Numbered from the stretch's first letter, positions 1 to 11,184 are shown. The stretch is 64,000 nucleotides of DNA from Agrypnia vestita (GCA_016648135.1 JADDOH010002612.1:62001-126000); one strand, 5' to 3'. Notes: generated from the letters alone by a model not told the origin. Program-made: numbers and translations.

Positions 1-1260
1 AAAATTATAATGTAAATTATATAATTATCAAGTTAAAAATAATTATCATGTATAAGTTATAAAACAAGGAAGAATTTTTTTTTTAATTTGAAAGTATTTG
101 ATAAATCTATTTCCAATATTTAATTAATGTCCTTTACTAATTGAAACAAATGAAAATTATGATTAATTTAATTTGCAAATCAATTAAATTATAAAAGATA
201 CATACTAAGTGTAAAGAGGAACCTAGCATTGTGCATTTCTGAAACAACCATTATTGTTTATGGTATATAAAATAATACCGGAATAAAAACATAAATTAAA
301 TTTAAAATAATTATAGTAATTAGTGTAAGATTCAATATCAACGTTATTGCTTAATTTTTGAAAATCTTCTAGAGGGTTGTGTATAATGGCGGTGTATAAA
401 ATATGTACAAACGTCTGCCGCCACGGAAACCATTAAACATTGCATTACGCTTATTAAAGCCGAACATGGTATGGATTACTCTCAAGTTTCACGCTAGACC
501 TCTGACGTCACGAGAAAGAAAAATCTAAAAAGGAAAATGTACATTTAAACTGAAACGAAAATGCAATAAACGTTTACGTTGTTTGCTGACAAATTTATGA
601 AGATATCTACATTTTATTATAATATTGTGCAATTTCCTGTCCTTCTAAAGAGATGAATAAATATGTGATCTTTTTTTATACACTTCAATGTTATTCTTTA
701 CTCAGAACTTCCGCCTGCAAGCGAGCCTGCGCTGTCTTCAATATCTCACTGGTATTATTGATATCTCATCTCGGTGAAACAAACAACATTAATTTTAGCA
801 AAACAGGGTTTGTAAGTAGCTAAGTAAAATTATTATTTCAAAATTAGCTATTTATGTGATGCTTCTAAAATTATATTAGAAACACGAAAAAAAAAATTAA
901 AAACCACACTTTTATCGAAATATACTAAAAAGTAAAAAAATAATTTTCGGCAAAAAAAATTTTGTCTCACTCTCCAAATAAAAGGTGAGCGCGTTCTATA
1001 TTATTACATAATTTTAGTGCTGATGGAAGAAAAGCGCCCACGCTTTCTTTGGTGGGGGTGGGAAATTTTTTGCTAATTTTTTTTTTAAATTTTAGTTCTA
1101 ATATTACCAAGCGAACAAAATCACCTTGATACGAAACTAGCGCCATGTTTTGGTGGAAGTCATTAAATAAATTCCCATGGAAAACTTTGATTAATTAATT
1201 TTGATGAATTGACTGATTAATTAGTGAATCTAATAATTGATTCATTTATTGTCATCGAGA
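1..1260. other. AT-rich DNA, no gene seen
   Basis: I see no open reading frame of coding character, no RNA gene and no clear repeat boundary here. The sequence is AT-rich with short homopolymer runs. A slightly GC-richer patch near 390-520 has no recognisable identity. Confidence 0.6.
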
Positions 1261-1264
1261 ATAT

Positions 1265-1345
1265 GTCTTTGTGAAAAATCATTCAGCTCGATTGAACATC
1301 GGGAAGCGGATGAAATATCGATTATAAGATTCTGTCCAGACAAAC
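1265..1345 (+). repeat. short relic of the 3205-3525 repeat family
   Basis: The stretch resembles the 3' part of the repeat at 3205-3525. It shares TTCAGCTCGATTG, a hyphenated match around ATCGAT, and the CAGACAAAC segment, in the same order and with similar spacing. It is diverged, so I treat it as a decayed fragment. Confidence 0.45.
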
Positions 1346-2440
1346 AGGTGAAGCTAATATAAGCATGGTAATATTGACATATAATTATGTACCTAGTTGT
1401 TGATAAATATTGACGAATGATGAACGAATCATGGTAAGAATGGTAAGAGATGAATATTGAGGGGAGTAACGGATCTAACTGAAGTAAAAATCTGTTAGTC
1501 GCTGAAATATGAATAACCTTATTTTTATTCAGTTTCTTTACCACGTAAAATAATTTGTTTAACTTTAATCTTTGTGAGGAAAATGTGCTTAATGTATATT
1601 AATTTAAATTTGAGCGAGTTTCATAAAACCATTTTCTTTTTTTGGTTTTTAGCGAATCCCGAGTTTTTGATGAATTTGCATACTTGATAAAGCAACTTTA
1701 ATCTATTAGTTTTCAAGAATTACGATGGAGAAAATCAACTTAACTTTACACTTTTCAGTTCACTGATTATTGATGTTTGTTTTTTGCGTGTGCCAGAGCT
1801 ATTATAATTAAAAATATATATTTTTTTAATATTGTATATGTATACTGTAAAAATTGCTAAATATTTTCATTTTTTTAAATAGGGATGTGAACACGGAATA
1901 CATCTCGCATCAATATTGTTGGTATCCTGGAATGGGGCTCAATCCACCGACCACTGGATTACTAGCCATCAGTCATAACCATTACATAGTTACATTATTA
2001 TTATGTATTGCTTCAAAATTATTTTTATGTAAAATATTCTAGCATATAAGTTAATAAGTTCATTACTATCTATTTACACTCTCATACATATCATTTTCTT
2101 ACTGTAAATATTTCCAAACAAATAAATAAATAATCAAAACAAGCTACTCATTTTTTAGCATAGTTTATACGTAATGAACTATTGTTGTTGTGACTATGAT
2201 TTTGTCATAATCCTTGTCATGATTTTGTTACACTGAGATTTTTCTGTTGCTGGTTTAGTTTCAAAAGTTGCCAATCTTCCATAGGTACAATCAAACACAA
2301 ATCATAGTAATGATCACAAATAAAATAATGTAACGCGATGATTGAAGTCGCGGAAATTTGCACACGATTGGAATTCCTCGTAATTTGTCGCTATGGAACA
2401 ATAATATCGAACTCTCTAGCACTTTTTACCACACTCGTTT
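1346..2440. other. AT-rich DNA, no gene seen
   Basis: No coding region, RNA gene or repeat end can be supported. Short reading frames here, such as the one at 1854-2042, have AT-driven composition and match no family I recognise. Confidence 0.55.
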
Positions 2441-2589
2441 CACCTACAAAACTCGCGAGACGTCTGGAAGTGACGGCAACATTGTCCTAGTCAACGTTAT
2501 TTTGACGTTTCTACCGATGCAATACTAGCGGCGAACAGATAATTAGGTAAGTGGAGTGTCTACTCTTGTGTGTTATTTGAGCGGAGATT

Positions 2590-3015
2590 TCTTGAAAGTG
2601 TTACCCAGCGATAATAAGAGTGATAAATTATGAAATAGTGCGAATTCAATTTAAGAGAATTTTTCAACTTATTAAAATACTAAATTACTAATTTATAAAT
2701 ATAATTAATATAAATAAACTTTGTTTAAACCACTTATTTATTGAAAAAAATCAACATGTTTCAAAGCCAATGGCTTCTTCATCAGGAAAACAAAAATAAT
2801 TATTTTTGTTTTCCTGATGAAGAAGCCATTGGCTTTGAAACATGTTGATTTTTTTCAATAAATAAGTGGTTTAAACAAAGTTAATTTATATTAATTATAA
2901 TTATGTTACCACAAAATAAATTTGCTACATTTGAAGAAGAAGTAATTTATAAATCGTTACTTAATATCCAGTGTTTTCATTTGTCTTACCGCAGCCACGA
3001 CACACGACAATAATG
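2590..3015 (-). repeat. decayed dispersed repeat interrupted by a palindrome
   Basis: Two flanks of this region match the repeat at 13690-13931. Left of the palindrome is GAGTGATAAATTATGAAATAG. Right of it is a segment around CCAGTGTTTTCATT ending in a GTCGTG/CACGAC-type terminus. A more diverged relative on the plus strand starts near 51890. On the minus strand the family begins near TGTCnCG and a GAAAACNCTGG block, which would suit an LTR-like or retroelement end, but I cannot assign a class. The 200-bp palindrome at 2700-2899 lies inside it, so the palindrome is probably the later insertion. Confidence 0.5.
2700..2899. repeat. near-perfect 200-bp palindrome with two opposed hammerhead-like motifs
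   Basis: Two arms of about 100 bp meet with no spacer at 2799/2800 and differ at about one position. The right arm carries CTGATGA (2814-2820), a 5-bp stem (AAGCC/GGCTT), GAAA (2837-2840) and CATGTT, which is the order of a type I hammerhead ribozyme core with a very short stem III. The left arm carries the mirror copy at about 2752-2785 on the minus strand. Related but decayed sequences occur at 9407-9442 and 53947-53985. Penelope-like elements and retrozymes are known to carry such motifs at their termini. The head-to-head arrangement suggests two terminal fragments joined tail-to-tail or a foldback product. The stem I partner is weak (about 2 bp), so activity of this copy is doubtful. Confidence 0.75.
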
Positions 3016-3204
3016 ATAATATATTACTATAAAAAGTCTGTAAATTATCTTCTTATTTTTGTAAAATATAATACACACACACTTTGTTTTATGCAATTGT
3101 ATATAAATGCCAGCCTCACTTGGCTATACCCATGCTAAGGCAAATATTTTACATTTGTATGAATATGTAGATCCTGCTTAATACTAAAAATAAAAACTAA
3201 CCCA

Positions 3205-3525
3205 TAAAAACCAAGTTTTTATTACACATCCTTTCTCATTGAATCAGGTTTCGTGTCTACTGCACACGTCGGACTCATTACTCATTTGTATTGATTTCAA
3301 TTTGAAGAAATCATCAAAATTTCTAAAAATCCAAAATTATACAAAAATTATTAATTTTTTTTAACGAAAATTTGTTAGATCATTTTTATCGTCGCCACGA
3401 CTCTGCCAGAAAAGTTTCAGCTCGATTGGATCACGGGAAAAGGGTTAAAAATCGATCCAAAGTTTTTCCGGCAGACAAACCGCATGCGCTAAGAGTTAAA
3501 AGAAAGGGAGTAATAAAAACAATAG
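3205..3525 (+). mobile_element. about 320-bp dispersed repeat, MITE-like
   Basis: This segment matches the reverse complement of 55752-56045 over nearly its whole length. Shared blocks include AAAATTTGTTAGATCATTTT, the TCGTCGCCACGA block, and AAAGTTTTTCCGGCAGACAA with small changes. The ends carry short inverted similarity (AAGTTTTTATTAC at the left, GTAATAAAAAC at the right). That suggests a small non-autonomous DNA element, although the target duplication is unclear. Partial relatives lie at 1265-1345 and 16095-16165. No coding capacity is visible. Confidence 0.6.
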
Positions 3526-3656
3526 TCCTAAAAGCCACACGTTAAACTTTTGTAAAATTCTCTATATTTTTAAAATATTCTTTATTTTTCACGGTCGTTC
3601 AGAATCTCCTGGTTTGAGTTTTCTGGGATATAATTTCTTTATTTACGACTTTTATG

Positions 3657-3696
3657 GCCGACGTTTCGGATTCCATTGTAGGGTCCATCATCATTG
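3657..3696 (-). ncRNA. decayed hammerhead-like terminal motif
   Basis: Read on the minus strand, the order is ATGATGA, a short GGA/TCC stem, then GAAACGTC followed by GGCC. It resembles the hammerhead core CTGANGA...GAAA...GTC seen intact at 7502-7544, with the first core C changed to A. I infer a decayed Penelope-like terminus. It is probably inactive. Confidence 0.4.
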
Positions 3697-4044
3697 AAAT
3701 TATTGTTATGGTCAATGTTGTGCTATGTACTGGCACAACATTGACACAACACTTCGGTGTCGAAAGCTGGATGTATCTGTGTTTATGTATTACGTGGCAA
3801 TACCATGTTGGAAATATGTATTTTCACGAGTTTTTTATGTGTCGGATCACTATTCTACTCTAATATGTACCTATTTTGGAGCTAGTTTTGTTATTGTAAT
3901 ATAGTATTCCTGAAACCTATTTCAATTGTTCCATTAAATTGTGGTTGGTTGGAAGAAATTGTCCACTTACAATAAAACCGAAATTGCAATAGTACATATG
4001 TATATAAAAAATTCAAAAATAAATGAAATAAATAATATGTTTGA

Positions 4045-4384
4045 AGAATCTGACAATATTGGTTGCGAAGCGCCAGATAACTAAAGTTTTTTTTCAGAAT
4101 ATTTTGAGTAGGTATATTCAAATTTTTCAAGAACACAAAACTGGATTTTATCCAAGGGGGACATTATTAATCAAGATATATTATAGACGTCTCATAGAGA
4201 TGAAGCTATATTTTTTGGTGTTCATAGGGCTTACGACCTATCTTTTGGCTGGTATAGTGATCACTTAAGTCAGCCGTATGATAAGTCATAAGCCCTATGG
4301 ATACCCAAAAAGATTTCCATACCCACTTTTCTACATAAAAATATAGATTCGTCTCTATGAGACATCTATGATGTATCTTGATTT
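4045..4384. mobile_element. foldback (palindromic) non-autonomous element
   Basis: Imperfect inverted repeat arms of about 95-108 bp (4168-4384) are centred on AGTGATCACT at 4257-4266. Both arms contain AATCAAGATA, a GACGTCTCATAGAGA-like block and CATAGGGCTTA. The left flank (4090-4167) also recurs at 8958-9030. The second copy at 8958-9086 has lost the palindrome interior. No coding sequence is present. It fits a foldback element or MITE; I cannot assign a superfamily. Confidence 0.6.
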
Positions 4385-4532
4385 AAGTTTAAAAAAAAAC
4401 GGTGTTATGCGAGTATATTCGGATATTAATTTTAAAAAATATGAGATTTTTGCACTTTCCAATCCGATATCAATGTTTTGTTTAATTAAAAATGGTTTTG
4501 AATATTTTTAGCTACCCTACTAGGACAAGGGG

Positions 4533-4557
4533 AAGAAGAAGAAGAAGAAGAAGAATA
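4533..4557. repeat. (GAA)n microsatellite
   Basis: About seven GAA/AAG trinucleotides run in tandem, followed by AT-rich sequence. It is a simple repeat with no gene context. Confidence 0.85.
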
Positions 4558-4559
4558 AT

Positions 4560-6080
4560 TTCTGTAATATATTTCTGTAATTATCGCTAATCCTACAAAA
4601 AATATGATGTATTTATAGATTTATGAAATTATGGATTCTGTGTTTAAGTTTAGTTGTAGAGCTCTTTTTATATTTCTGTTATTATGTCATTTTATATTTC
4701 TTTATATGACTTTTTTTATTTTCTTTTTATATTTCTCATTACCGACATGTATTACCCAATGTTTATGTAAATGCTCTGATGGGCGTATATATACTGAAAT
4801 AAATAAAAATAATATTTTGAGATCTCTTTATATTGGCGCTAATATAAAAAAAATAGTTTTTCTTTGTTCAAGTTTTGAGAACTGGCCGTCACATCCATAA
4901 AGATAGGTTCGGTTCTTTGGGTCTATCTTCAAGTGTCCGCGACCAGTGAAACTCAAAGATTTACCACCCGGGTTAGACGGAGATTTCAGCGGGAGCGCGG
5001 ACATATTGCCGGCGATATTTCACGCAGGTAGCGAGAGGAAACCGAAGATATTATTCTGTTAACATTTTCGACTGCTTCCCGGTCCAACAAATGACTAGGA
5101 ATAAATCTCAGGTGCGATCTTTTAAAAAGAAGAACGCTGAAATTCTCTTCGATTTGCAACACCCGTGTTGTTTTTAAATTACAAACCAAAAAGATTATTG
5201 CCTCTTGGATTTAAACATTTAACAAGTATTTATTTCAAATGAAGTCAGATTTTTTTTACAAAATGACTTAAAATTCCATCAATTTTAAACGTGTATAATT
5301 TTCTACATTTTATAGGCTTAAAAGATTAAAACACATAATTTTTTAGTTAACAATATCCGTCTATAATGCTACCAGATGGCGCAAATAATGATGAGGTACA
5401 TAAAGACAAAAAACGAAATTTTCTATTCAACAATGTCCGCAAAAACGTTATCGGATGGTAAATAATTTTATTTTCTTCTTTTTACAGTATCCGATAAAAT
5501 AAAGCAATCAGTCCCTACTTTAAAAAATGTTCAGCAAATTTTGTAAAACTAATGAATTATCATTGTATTGTCGTCTAGAATACATCTCTCTGCCAAATTT
5601 TAAAGAGATTATCAAAAGAGATCAGGAAGTTGGTCAAATATTAATATGGTCGTCGATTTGTAGATTCGTATAAAATTAAAGCAGTCTTTTAAATTGAATC
5701 CCAGAAAATATTTTCTCTAAGTTAAATTCATTATGGTTTTATGCATACTGCATTATAAAGCGATATTTTTTAGAAGTAAAGAACTTAACAATGAAATAAA
5801 ACATAAAAATCATGGTAATAATAGATAAATAATTAAATAGAATTTTTATTTTAATTATGTTTTTTTAAATGCTTTTGAATTGGCAACACTTTTTCCAACG
5901 ACGTCCTATTTTACATCTGACAGTTAATTTGTGCACAATTTGATTTCTCAATTCACCATTAATACTTGCCAGAACAATGCTAGAAAACCATACAATTTTT
6001 TTTTTCAATAAAAAATGGTGTTTACTAAGCTATTTTACATAAATCGTACAAATTTATTTCTTCATATTGTAATCATATTT
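4560..6080. other. no gene seen; one GC-richer patch
   Basis: Mostly AT-rich. A GC-richer segment at about 4880-5060 is unlike its surroundings, but it has no recognisable domain in any frame and only short reading frames. It may be an unrecognised retroelement piece. Confidence 0.5.
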
Positions 6081-6081
6081 A

Positions 6082-6379
6082 AACATTAATAGCAAAAATA
6101 CTAGATAGATATGGAAGAGGTTTTGAGCTAAGCTCAATGCTATCGGGACATAGTTGCTTCAAAAGCTATCTTTTCAAATTCAAGAGAAGCATCGCTAACA
6201 CATGCCCTTGTGATACCGAAATGGAGCAAACCTCTGAAAACGTGTTATTGGAGTATAATTCCCCTGCGCATGATAAGTGGTATATTGAAAAACTGTGCAA
6301 CCGGCATAATATAGACCCCTCTATACCTGTGGAGGTGCTGAAAAATGAAAAAACGGCATCATTTTACATGAAAATCTAA
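6082..6379 (+). pseudogene. 3'-terminal fragment of a non-LTR retrotransposon ORF2
   Basis: One open frame of about 98 codons ends at TAA 6377-6379. It reads ...SGHSCFKSYLFKFKR... followed by CPCDTEMEQTSENVLLEY. This matches the region downstream of reverse transcriptase in R1/I/Jockey-type elements: a 'tGHgcFksYLhrF' stretch and a Cys-Pro-Cys...E...EHvlfeC zinc-knuckle-like motif, with the usual last Cys replaced by Tyr. The reverse transcriptase itself is missing and the frame is closed upstream by a stop, so this is a 5'-truncated, decayed copy. A short tail to about 6430 may belong to its 3' UTR. The clade is not determined. Confidence 0.7.
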
Positions 6380-6499
6380 ATAATTCGTAACCCAAGTTGA
6401 ATAAATCTTTGGGGTTAGGTGTGTGTGGTTGTAATTGAGAGAGTGGTCTCAATGCTTTATTTATTATTTGCAAGTTTATAATATACCATGTGAATAATA

Positions 6500-7400
6500 G
6501 TGTAGACTCCATGTTGAAGATGATGATGCTGGTAGAGGTTTGTTGGAGATCCGGACGTAGCAGCTGCGTAGTCCTGCGTTGGGGTTCCGTTGTCCGTCGT
6601 CAATAACTCGGTCCACGAGTAGAGGTGACGTCACGACGTAGAATTATATCGCGCAGCGAGACATTGTTGTAATGTTGGCGGAGATCAGTACTCGAATTTG
6701 ATACTGACCTCCATCGGCAGCGAGACGTTGGTCGGTATGACTCTGAGGGCTACTATGTATAGTCGTAGCGGAAGTGTGTCTTGTACAGCTACCCGATTTT
6801 TTGTGCATTCCCTTTCTGGATGTGTATTGTTGACGCTGCTCTGGTTCATGATCGAACTTTTTCCGATAAATGGAGGTGATTGGCCGACAGACAGAAGACG
6901 GTGCGATATTCTTTGTGGTGAAATCTCTAATGTAGGTCGGCTAGAAACTGTACGCTTGGCATTTGTACGGGCCGACGCCCTGTAGGTGAGAATGTCTGCT
7001 GACTGTGCGTTTTTGGCCGTGTCTTGCACTACTTAACCGCTGACCCGCGGTACTCGAATGTTGATCAATGGACCTGAAGCACTGATTTTCTGCGCTATCC
7101 GCTGAATAAAAGATCCACTAGATCGGTTGCGACCTTGAGCCTTTCACACTGTAATACCAACTCCCGGCAAAAATCTTTTATATATCGCTCGTCTAATTTG
7201 TTCAACTCTATATTCAGCGACTTGGATCTTTTTAATTCATCGATCTATGAATTTAAAACTCGTGGATATTCACCTCGGTCATAAACCTTCTTTTTTTTTC
7301 CTCTCCTTTAATCCATCTTCTTTCTTTTGAACTGACTTCGTATCTGTAATTTTTTATCTTATATCTTTCTTTAATTAACATTTTTTCTTTTTGCCCAGAC
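6500..7400. other. GC-richer unidentified segment
   Basis: About 6530-7090 is clearly richer in G+C and CpG than its flanks and holds overlapping frames on both strands (6685-7029 minus, 6698-6985 plus). I recognise no domain in either. The composition suits an old retroelement or LTR piece rather than host exon. From 7200 to 7400 the sequence turns pyrimidine-rich with no feature. Confidence 0.4.
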
Positions 7401-7403
7401 CTC

Positions 7404-7406
<3 letters not shown>

Positions 7407-7435
<29 letters not shown>
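7407..7435. repeat. (TA)n microsatellite
   Basis: An uninterrupted run of TA dinucleotides lies directly left of the inverted Penelope-like structure. The related copy at 13520-13626 is likewise bordered by TA runs, so the element may insert next to, or carry, such tracts. Confidence 0.85.
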
Positions 7436-7439
<4 letters not shown>

Positions 7440-7664
7440 GTTACTTCTAACTACTTTGGGGGTAACCCGCGTCAAATTCTGATCGTCAGGACCAGTCGTC
7501 TGCCGACGTTTCGAACAGATCTCACTGTTCATCTTCAGGGCGCCTTGTCGATGAGCTGCTTCTCCAAAAAGCGTACAACCGTTTGGGTCCGGAGCTCACC
7601 GTCAAGTCTTCTTCCTGACGATCAGAATTTGACGCGGGTTACCCCCAAAGTAGTTAGAACTAAC
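7440..7664. mobile_element. Penelope-like inverted terminal structure
   Basis: Inverted arms of about 51 bp (7440-7490 and 7613-7664) contain CTAACTACTTTGGGGGTAAC, CGCGTCAAATTCTGATCGTC and their complements. Between them, on the minus strand, lies a hammerhead-like motif (7502-7544). A shortened second copy at 13520-13626 keeps both outer arms but lost most of the interior. Inverted arrangement of terminal repeats with embedded hammerhead motifs is characteristic of Penelope-like retroelements. No GIY-YIG or reverse transcriptase sequence remains, so this is a terminal remnant. Confidence 0.65.
7502..7544 (-). ncRNA. hammerhead ribozyme candidate with intact core
   Basis: On the minus strand: GCC, then CTGAAGA (core CUGANGA), a perfect 6-bp stem II (GAACAG/CTGTTC) with a 6-nt loop, then GAAA, then CGTC and GGC. 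GUC is a canonical cleavage triplet, and the GCC/GGC pair supplies a short stem I. Stem III is only A-C/G-U with no loop, as in Penelope-like hammerheads that are thought to work as dimers. All conserved core positions I can check are present, making this the best ribozyme candidate in the window. Activity is inferred, not shown. Confidence 0.65.
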
Positions 7665-7669
7665 ACATA

Positions 7670-8950
7670 TTGTACCCGTGAAAGCCTTCGATTTAACATA
7701 TATATATATAGATGTATTGATCAGATATCTTTTTGCTATACATATATCTTTTGCACTTCTTTTTATTCTTATCTCTTGTCCTTTTTACTAAGTAGATTTG
7801 TCCTTTCCTATCCATTCCTTATTCTCCTTTTACCTCTAATTCTTTGACTCCCATAGTTTGTCCATAACTTAAAACTTTCACTTTTTTTGTTTTTTATTCT
7901 ATAACTCAAGTTATTGTTACTTTTGTTAAATCACAACAGGTTAATTCTGTGGAAACTTGTAAGATGGTCTCTATACTATTCAATAATCATGTATAATCTC
8001 TTTATATGTACTGTTAGTTTCCCATAAATAAAAAAATAAATAAAAATAAAATAATGTACTTATGTTGTAATCAGGGCGTCGCCGTCGCCCCTACACATCT
8101 ATGTACAAACAAGTATTCATAAATCCTTATTTGATGAGCAAGGAAAAACAATGAAAGCAACATGAAAAAAACACTAATGGCGTAAAATCATATTTCCAAT
8201 AAAGCCAATAACATGGCCTTTACTACAATTTTAATGTGATATACCCCATATAATCACGAGAAAGGAGGTCTCTCTATCAGAATTTTCTTGAATCCGGGTG
8301 TTTCTAACGATAGCGAATGCTTAAGCCGTCACCTTGCGGCAGTAAATATATCCGCGTGGGTAACAAAGTAGGGTAATGCATATTTCATCTGCGATCACAC
8401 TCGCGGTGCGGAGGTGGCTCCGGGACAAAGAGCTCCACCGGGAGTGCAACTATCGGAATAATTTGAATGCACTTCCAGTGCATTTTACAACTCGATTCAT
8501 CTCCACCCCATTTTTATGGCCGGCAACATACCCAAGAATGCACTTGCGCACGTTCCCGGAGTGCATAAAAGCACGCAGGAAAGGCATAAGTTGCGTTAGG
8601 TACCCGTGACGCTAGTAGAGGCATAAACAAGCGCTTCAATTTTGATCAAGTGCTGTAACCCCTTTGAAGTAAACGGTCGTAGAAGTGTTTTAACGCATTC
8701 GTGAATACTGAAAACATGGAATTTAGCATAAATTACCGCAAATTTCATCGTGTAAATATGAAAGCGATACAAACTTATACAAAATTCGTAATATTCTTAA
8801 TATATGTTATATTATATAAACGGTTTTTTTCAGCTTAAAGAGGTGAACCTGCTCCACTAACAAGATGAGATCAAGGAAGTGTGGGTTCTTTCGAAATTGC
8901 AGATGATTAATTATGTGTTAAATATCAAAAATAATATTTTCAAGAAATCG
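7670..8950. other. no gene seen
   Basis: Pyrimidine-rich sequence at 7740-7960 and a GC-richer patch at 8270-8640 have no recognisable domains. The short frame at 8376-8609 matches nothing I know. A piece at 8835-8872 (GAGGTGAACCTGCTCCACTA) resembles the reverse complement of 35225-35305, suggesting an undefined dispersed repeat. Confidence 0.45.
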
Positions 8951-8957
8951 AGGCAAT

Positions 8958-9086
8958 GTCAGAATATTTTAAGTATGTACAAATTTTTCAAGAACACAAT
9001 ACTGGATTCTATCCCCAAGGGGACATCATTAATCAAGATATAAAAAAGATGTCTTATATGAGACATCTATAGTATATCTTAATTAG
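8958..9086 (+). mobile_element. internally deleted copy of the 4045-4384 foldback family
   Basis: It matches the left flank and outer arms of the element at 4045-4384 (AATTTTTCAAGAACACAA, ACTGGATTNTATCC, AATCAAGATATA). The palindrome interior is missing, so the two arm ends now sit side by side around GATGTCTTATATGAGACATC. It is a likely deletion derivative of a foldback element. Confidence 0.6.
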
Positions 9087-9406
9087 TAAAGATTGCAATT
9101 ATTTTTATATGGATTAAACGTGTAGAAATTTAATATAAGTATTAAGGAGCACCTTAGATTTTTAAATAGCAACAACTTTTCGGAAATTCTAATATTTTGG
9201 AAATTAATTATTATTTTTTAAAGGCTTACAAATTTTATGTAAAAATAACATAGATAACAATTAGATAAATTAAAAATTTTAGAAATTAGAAGGAATTCAA
9301 AAACTTTAAATTTTAAATAACCAAACCATTTTCGCAAATACTTTTTATTTTTTTGTTTTTATTAATATCTATACTTTCAATTTTAATTTTTATTATATTT
9401 TGTATC

Positions 9407-9442
9407 CTGATAAAAAAAACATTGGCCCCGAAACATGTTGAT
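9407..9442 (+). ncRNA. decayed hammerhead-like motif
   Basis: The order CTGATAA, A-rich spacer, CATTGGCCCC, GAAACATGTTGAT resembles the motif in the 2700-2899 palindrome, including the downstream TTTAAACCA. The core is damaged (CTGATAA for CTGATGA) and stem II is lost. I read it as a relic of the same Penelope-like family. Confidence 0.45.
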
Positions 9443-9765
9443 ATTTATTTAAACCAATTTATAATAATTGTTTCATTTATCTACGTAATTCAAACATATA
9501 AAATGAAGGCTAAAACAATCAGCGATTGAATTATAAAATGCTAACAACGAATATGATATTAAAATATAATATGTAAACATCAAATAAAAAATCTTTGACA
9601 TTCGATATGCTTGACATGCGTACGTTTCTTGAATAAAAAATTGTCGAATGCTTCAATGTTTCAAAAGAGCTGAATAATATTTATTATAATGGCGCAAAAT
9701 ATAGGTAGGAAAATAATTTATTTGTTGTTTTATATTTAATATTAATCAAAAAAATTCACATCAGT

Positions 9766-9796
9766 CTCATGACTAAGTAGTATCGAAACCGGTCGA
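9766..9796 (+). ncRNA. decayed hammerhead-like motif
   Basis: CTCATGA, a short ACTA/TAGT stem, then CGAAACCGGTCGAAG. ACCGGU is self-complementary and GUC follows, as in loop-less stem III hammerheads, but the core CTGATGA is broken at its third base. The GAAACCGGTC block is typical of these terminal motifs. Confidence 0.4.
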
Positions 9797-9828
9797 AGTT
9801 GTTTGTACAAAGTTTGTTAGTTTTTGAA

Positions 9829-10092
9829 ATTGTAGAATCGAGGACCGCTGTTTCTAGCCGCACGCATCGAGTGAAAATTTCCACCAATCAGAGCTCGTTG
9901 CTCGAGGAGGAGGATGCTAAGTACCGGCCGTGAGAAGAACATCACTCTTCCGCCGACAGCCGTAGCCTACACATGCACTTTTTACTGCACTCCGCGTCAA
10001 TCTTTGTAATCTTAGTATCAATAAGCCAACATTTTAATCGAGAGTGTTATTCAACACCCTGTGCCTATCCTGTTACTCCTGTTACACCTCAA
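9829..10092 (+). repeat. possible solo LTR
   Basis: A GC-richer unit starts TGTAGAATCG and ends near CTCCTGTTACA, with AATAAG-type sequence about 60-80 bp before the end, as in an LTR with a polyadenylation region. I find no matching target duplication and no second copy in the window, so the assignment is weak. Confidence 0.3.
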
Positions 10093-10720
10093 ATACTTAC
10101 TTAATAGACGGACACTTAATAAAAACAATATACGTCACTTGCCAACACGAGAATATGTCTCATTTCAATGGATATATTCATCATCTCAGAAGATCACATT
10201 ACCACACATAATCTGCTAAGAAATTAATAATTTAAATTAAATCAAAAATATTTTACGATTCAGTACAATGCCTTGTTTTTTTTTTAAATTGTGTTAAATT
10301 CTGCACACTCGTTACTTACGTTTATTTAATTTCAATAAAACAATTGAGCGAATTTCTGTGGTCTTGTATTTCTGCTCGGTTGAACATTTTGCGAAACATT
10401 ACTATTGTTGGACATTATCTAAATAGGGGTCAAGGAAATCACAGCCGAGATATTTCTTGAGTAGGCGGTTGTGTTTAATAGATAGCCTATTATTTAATGT
10501 ACAAGGGAGCTCCTGTCTTCGATGATTGAGGTTTGACAAGAGATAGCGAACGAGTTCAGCCGTCAGCGACCTACTAAGATATGGTAAATACTCAGAAATT
10601 TGGATTGTTGGTGTTCTTGAGACTAACGTATTACTGCGGAATGTGGTATTAAATTATCTTGGAATGTTGTAAGGTATTTAATTAGTCGATAAGATCAAAG
10701 CAGTGCAAACTCTTCAATAG
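10093..10720. other. no gene seen
   Basis: AT-rich sequence without recognisable coding capacity, repeats or RNA genes. Confidence 0.5.
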
Positions 10721-11184
10721 GTAGGGGAAGGTGGTGTCAAAAGTAACAAAATAGACATTCTGGTTTATAACAAAATAATTAACCGGTTAAATTACCTGAT
10801 TTTTTTTTTCAAAGCACTTCCATATATTTAGGAACTAAGTGTATGGTCAAAAAAATTGAAGGTATTAAGAATTTTTGTTTATTTGAAAACTAAAAAAAGA
10901 AGAAAACTGTTACATTTGACACCACAGTGGTGCCGATAGTAACACTCGTGGTGTCAATTGTAACATAAGTCGCACAAAACATAATGTATCTACTTATTTT
11001 TATTAGGTATATTTTTATGTACTAAATCACTATGAAGTTGTAAGATACATAAAAACAAAACAAATTATCTAATTATAAAAACCAAAATTTATAAAATAAT
11101 TAGAAAAAAATCTAATTTAATATGCTTCCCTAAAATAACTTTAATACCGTGAAAGTAGTTCAAATTGCTCAATCATTATCAGAT

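Noticed and set aside
6685..7029. 114-codon minus-strand frame in a GC-richer segment
   Set aside because: It matches no family I recognise, an overlapping plus-strand frame is equally open, and it has no clear start context. I described the segment but did not call a gene.
7545..7847. 100-codon plus-strand frame
   Set aside because: It begins inside the Penelope-like inverted structure and runs into pyrimidine-rich DNA. The composition is not coding.
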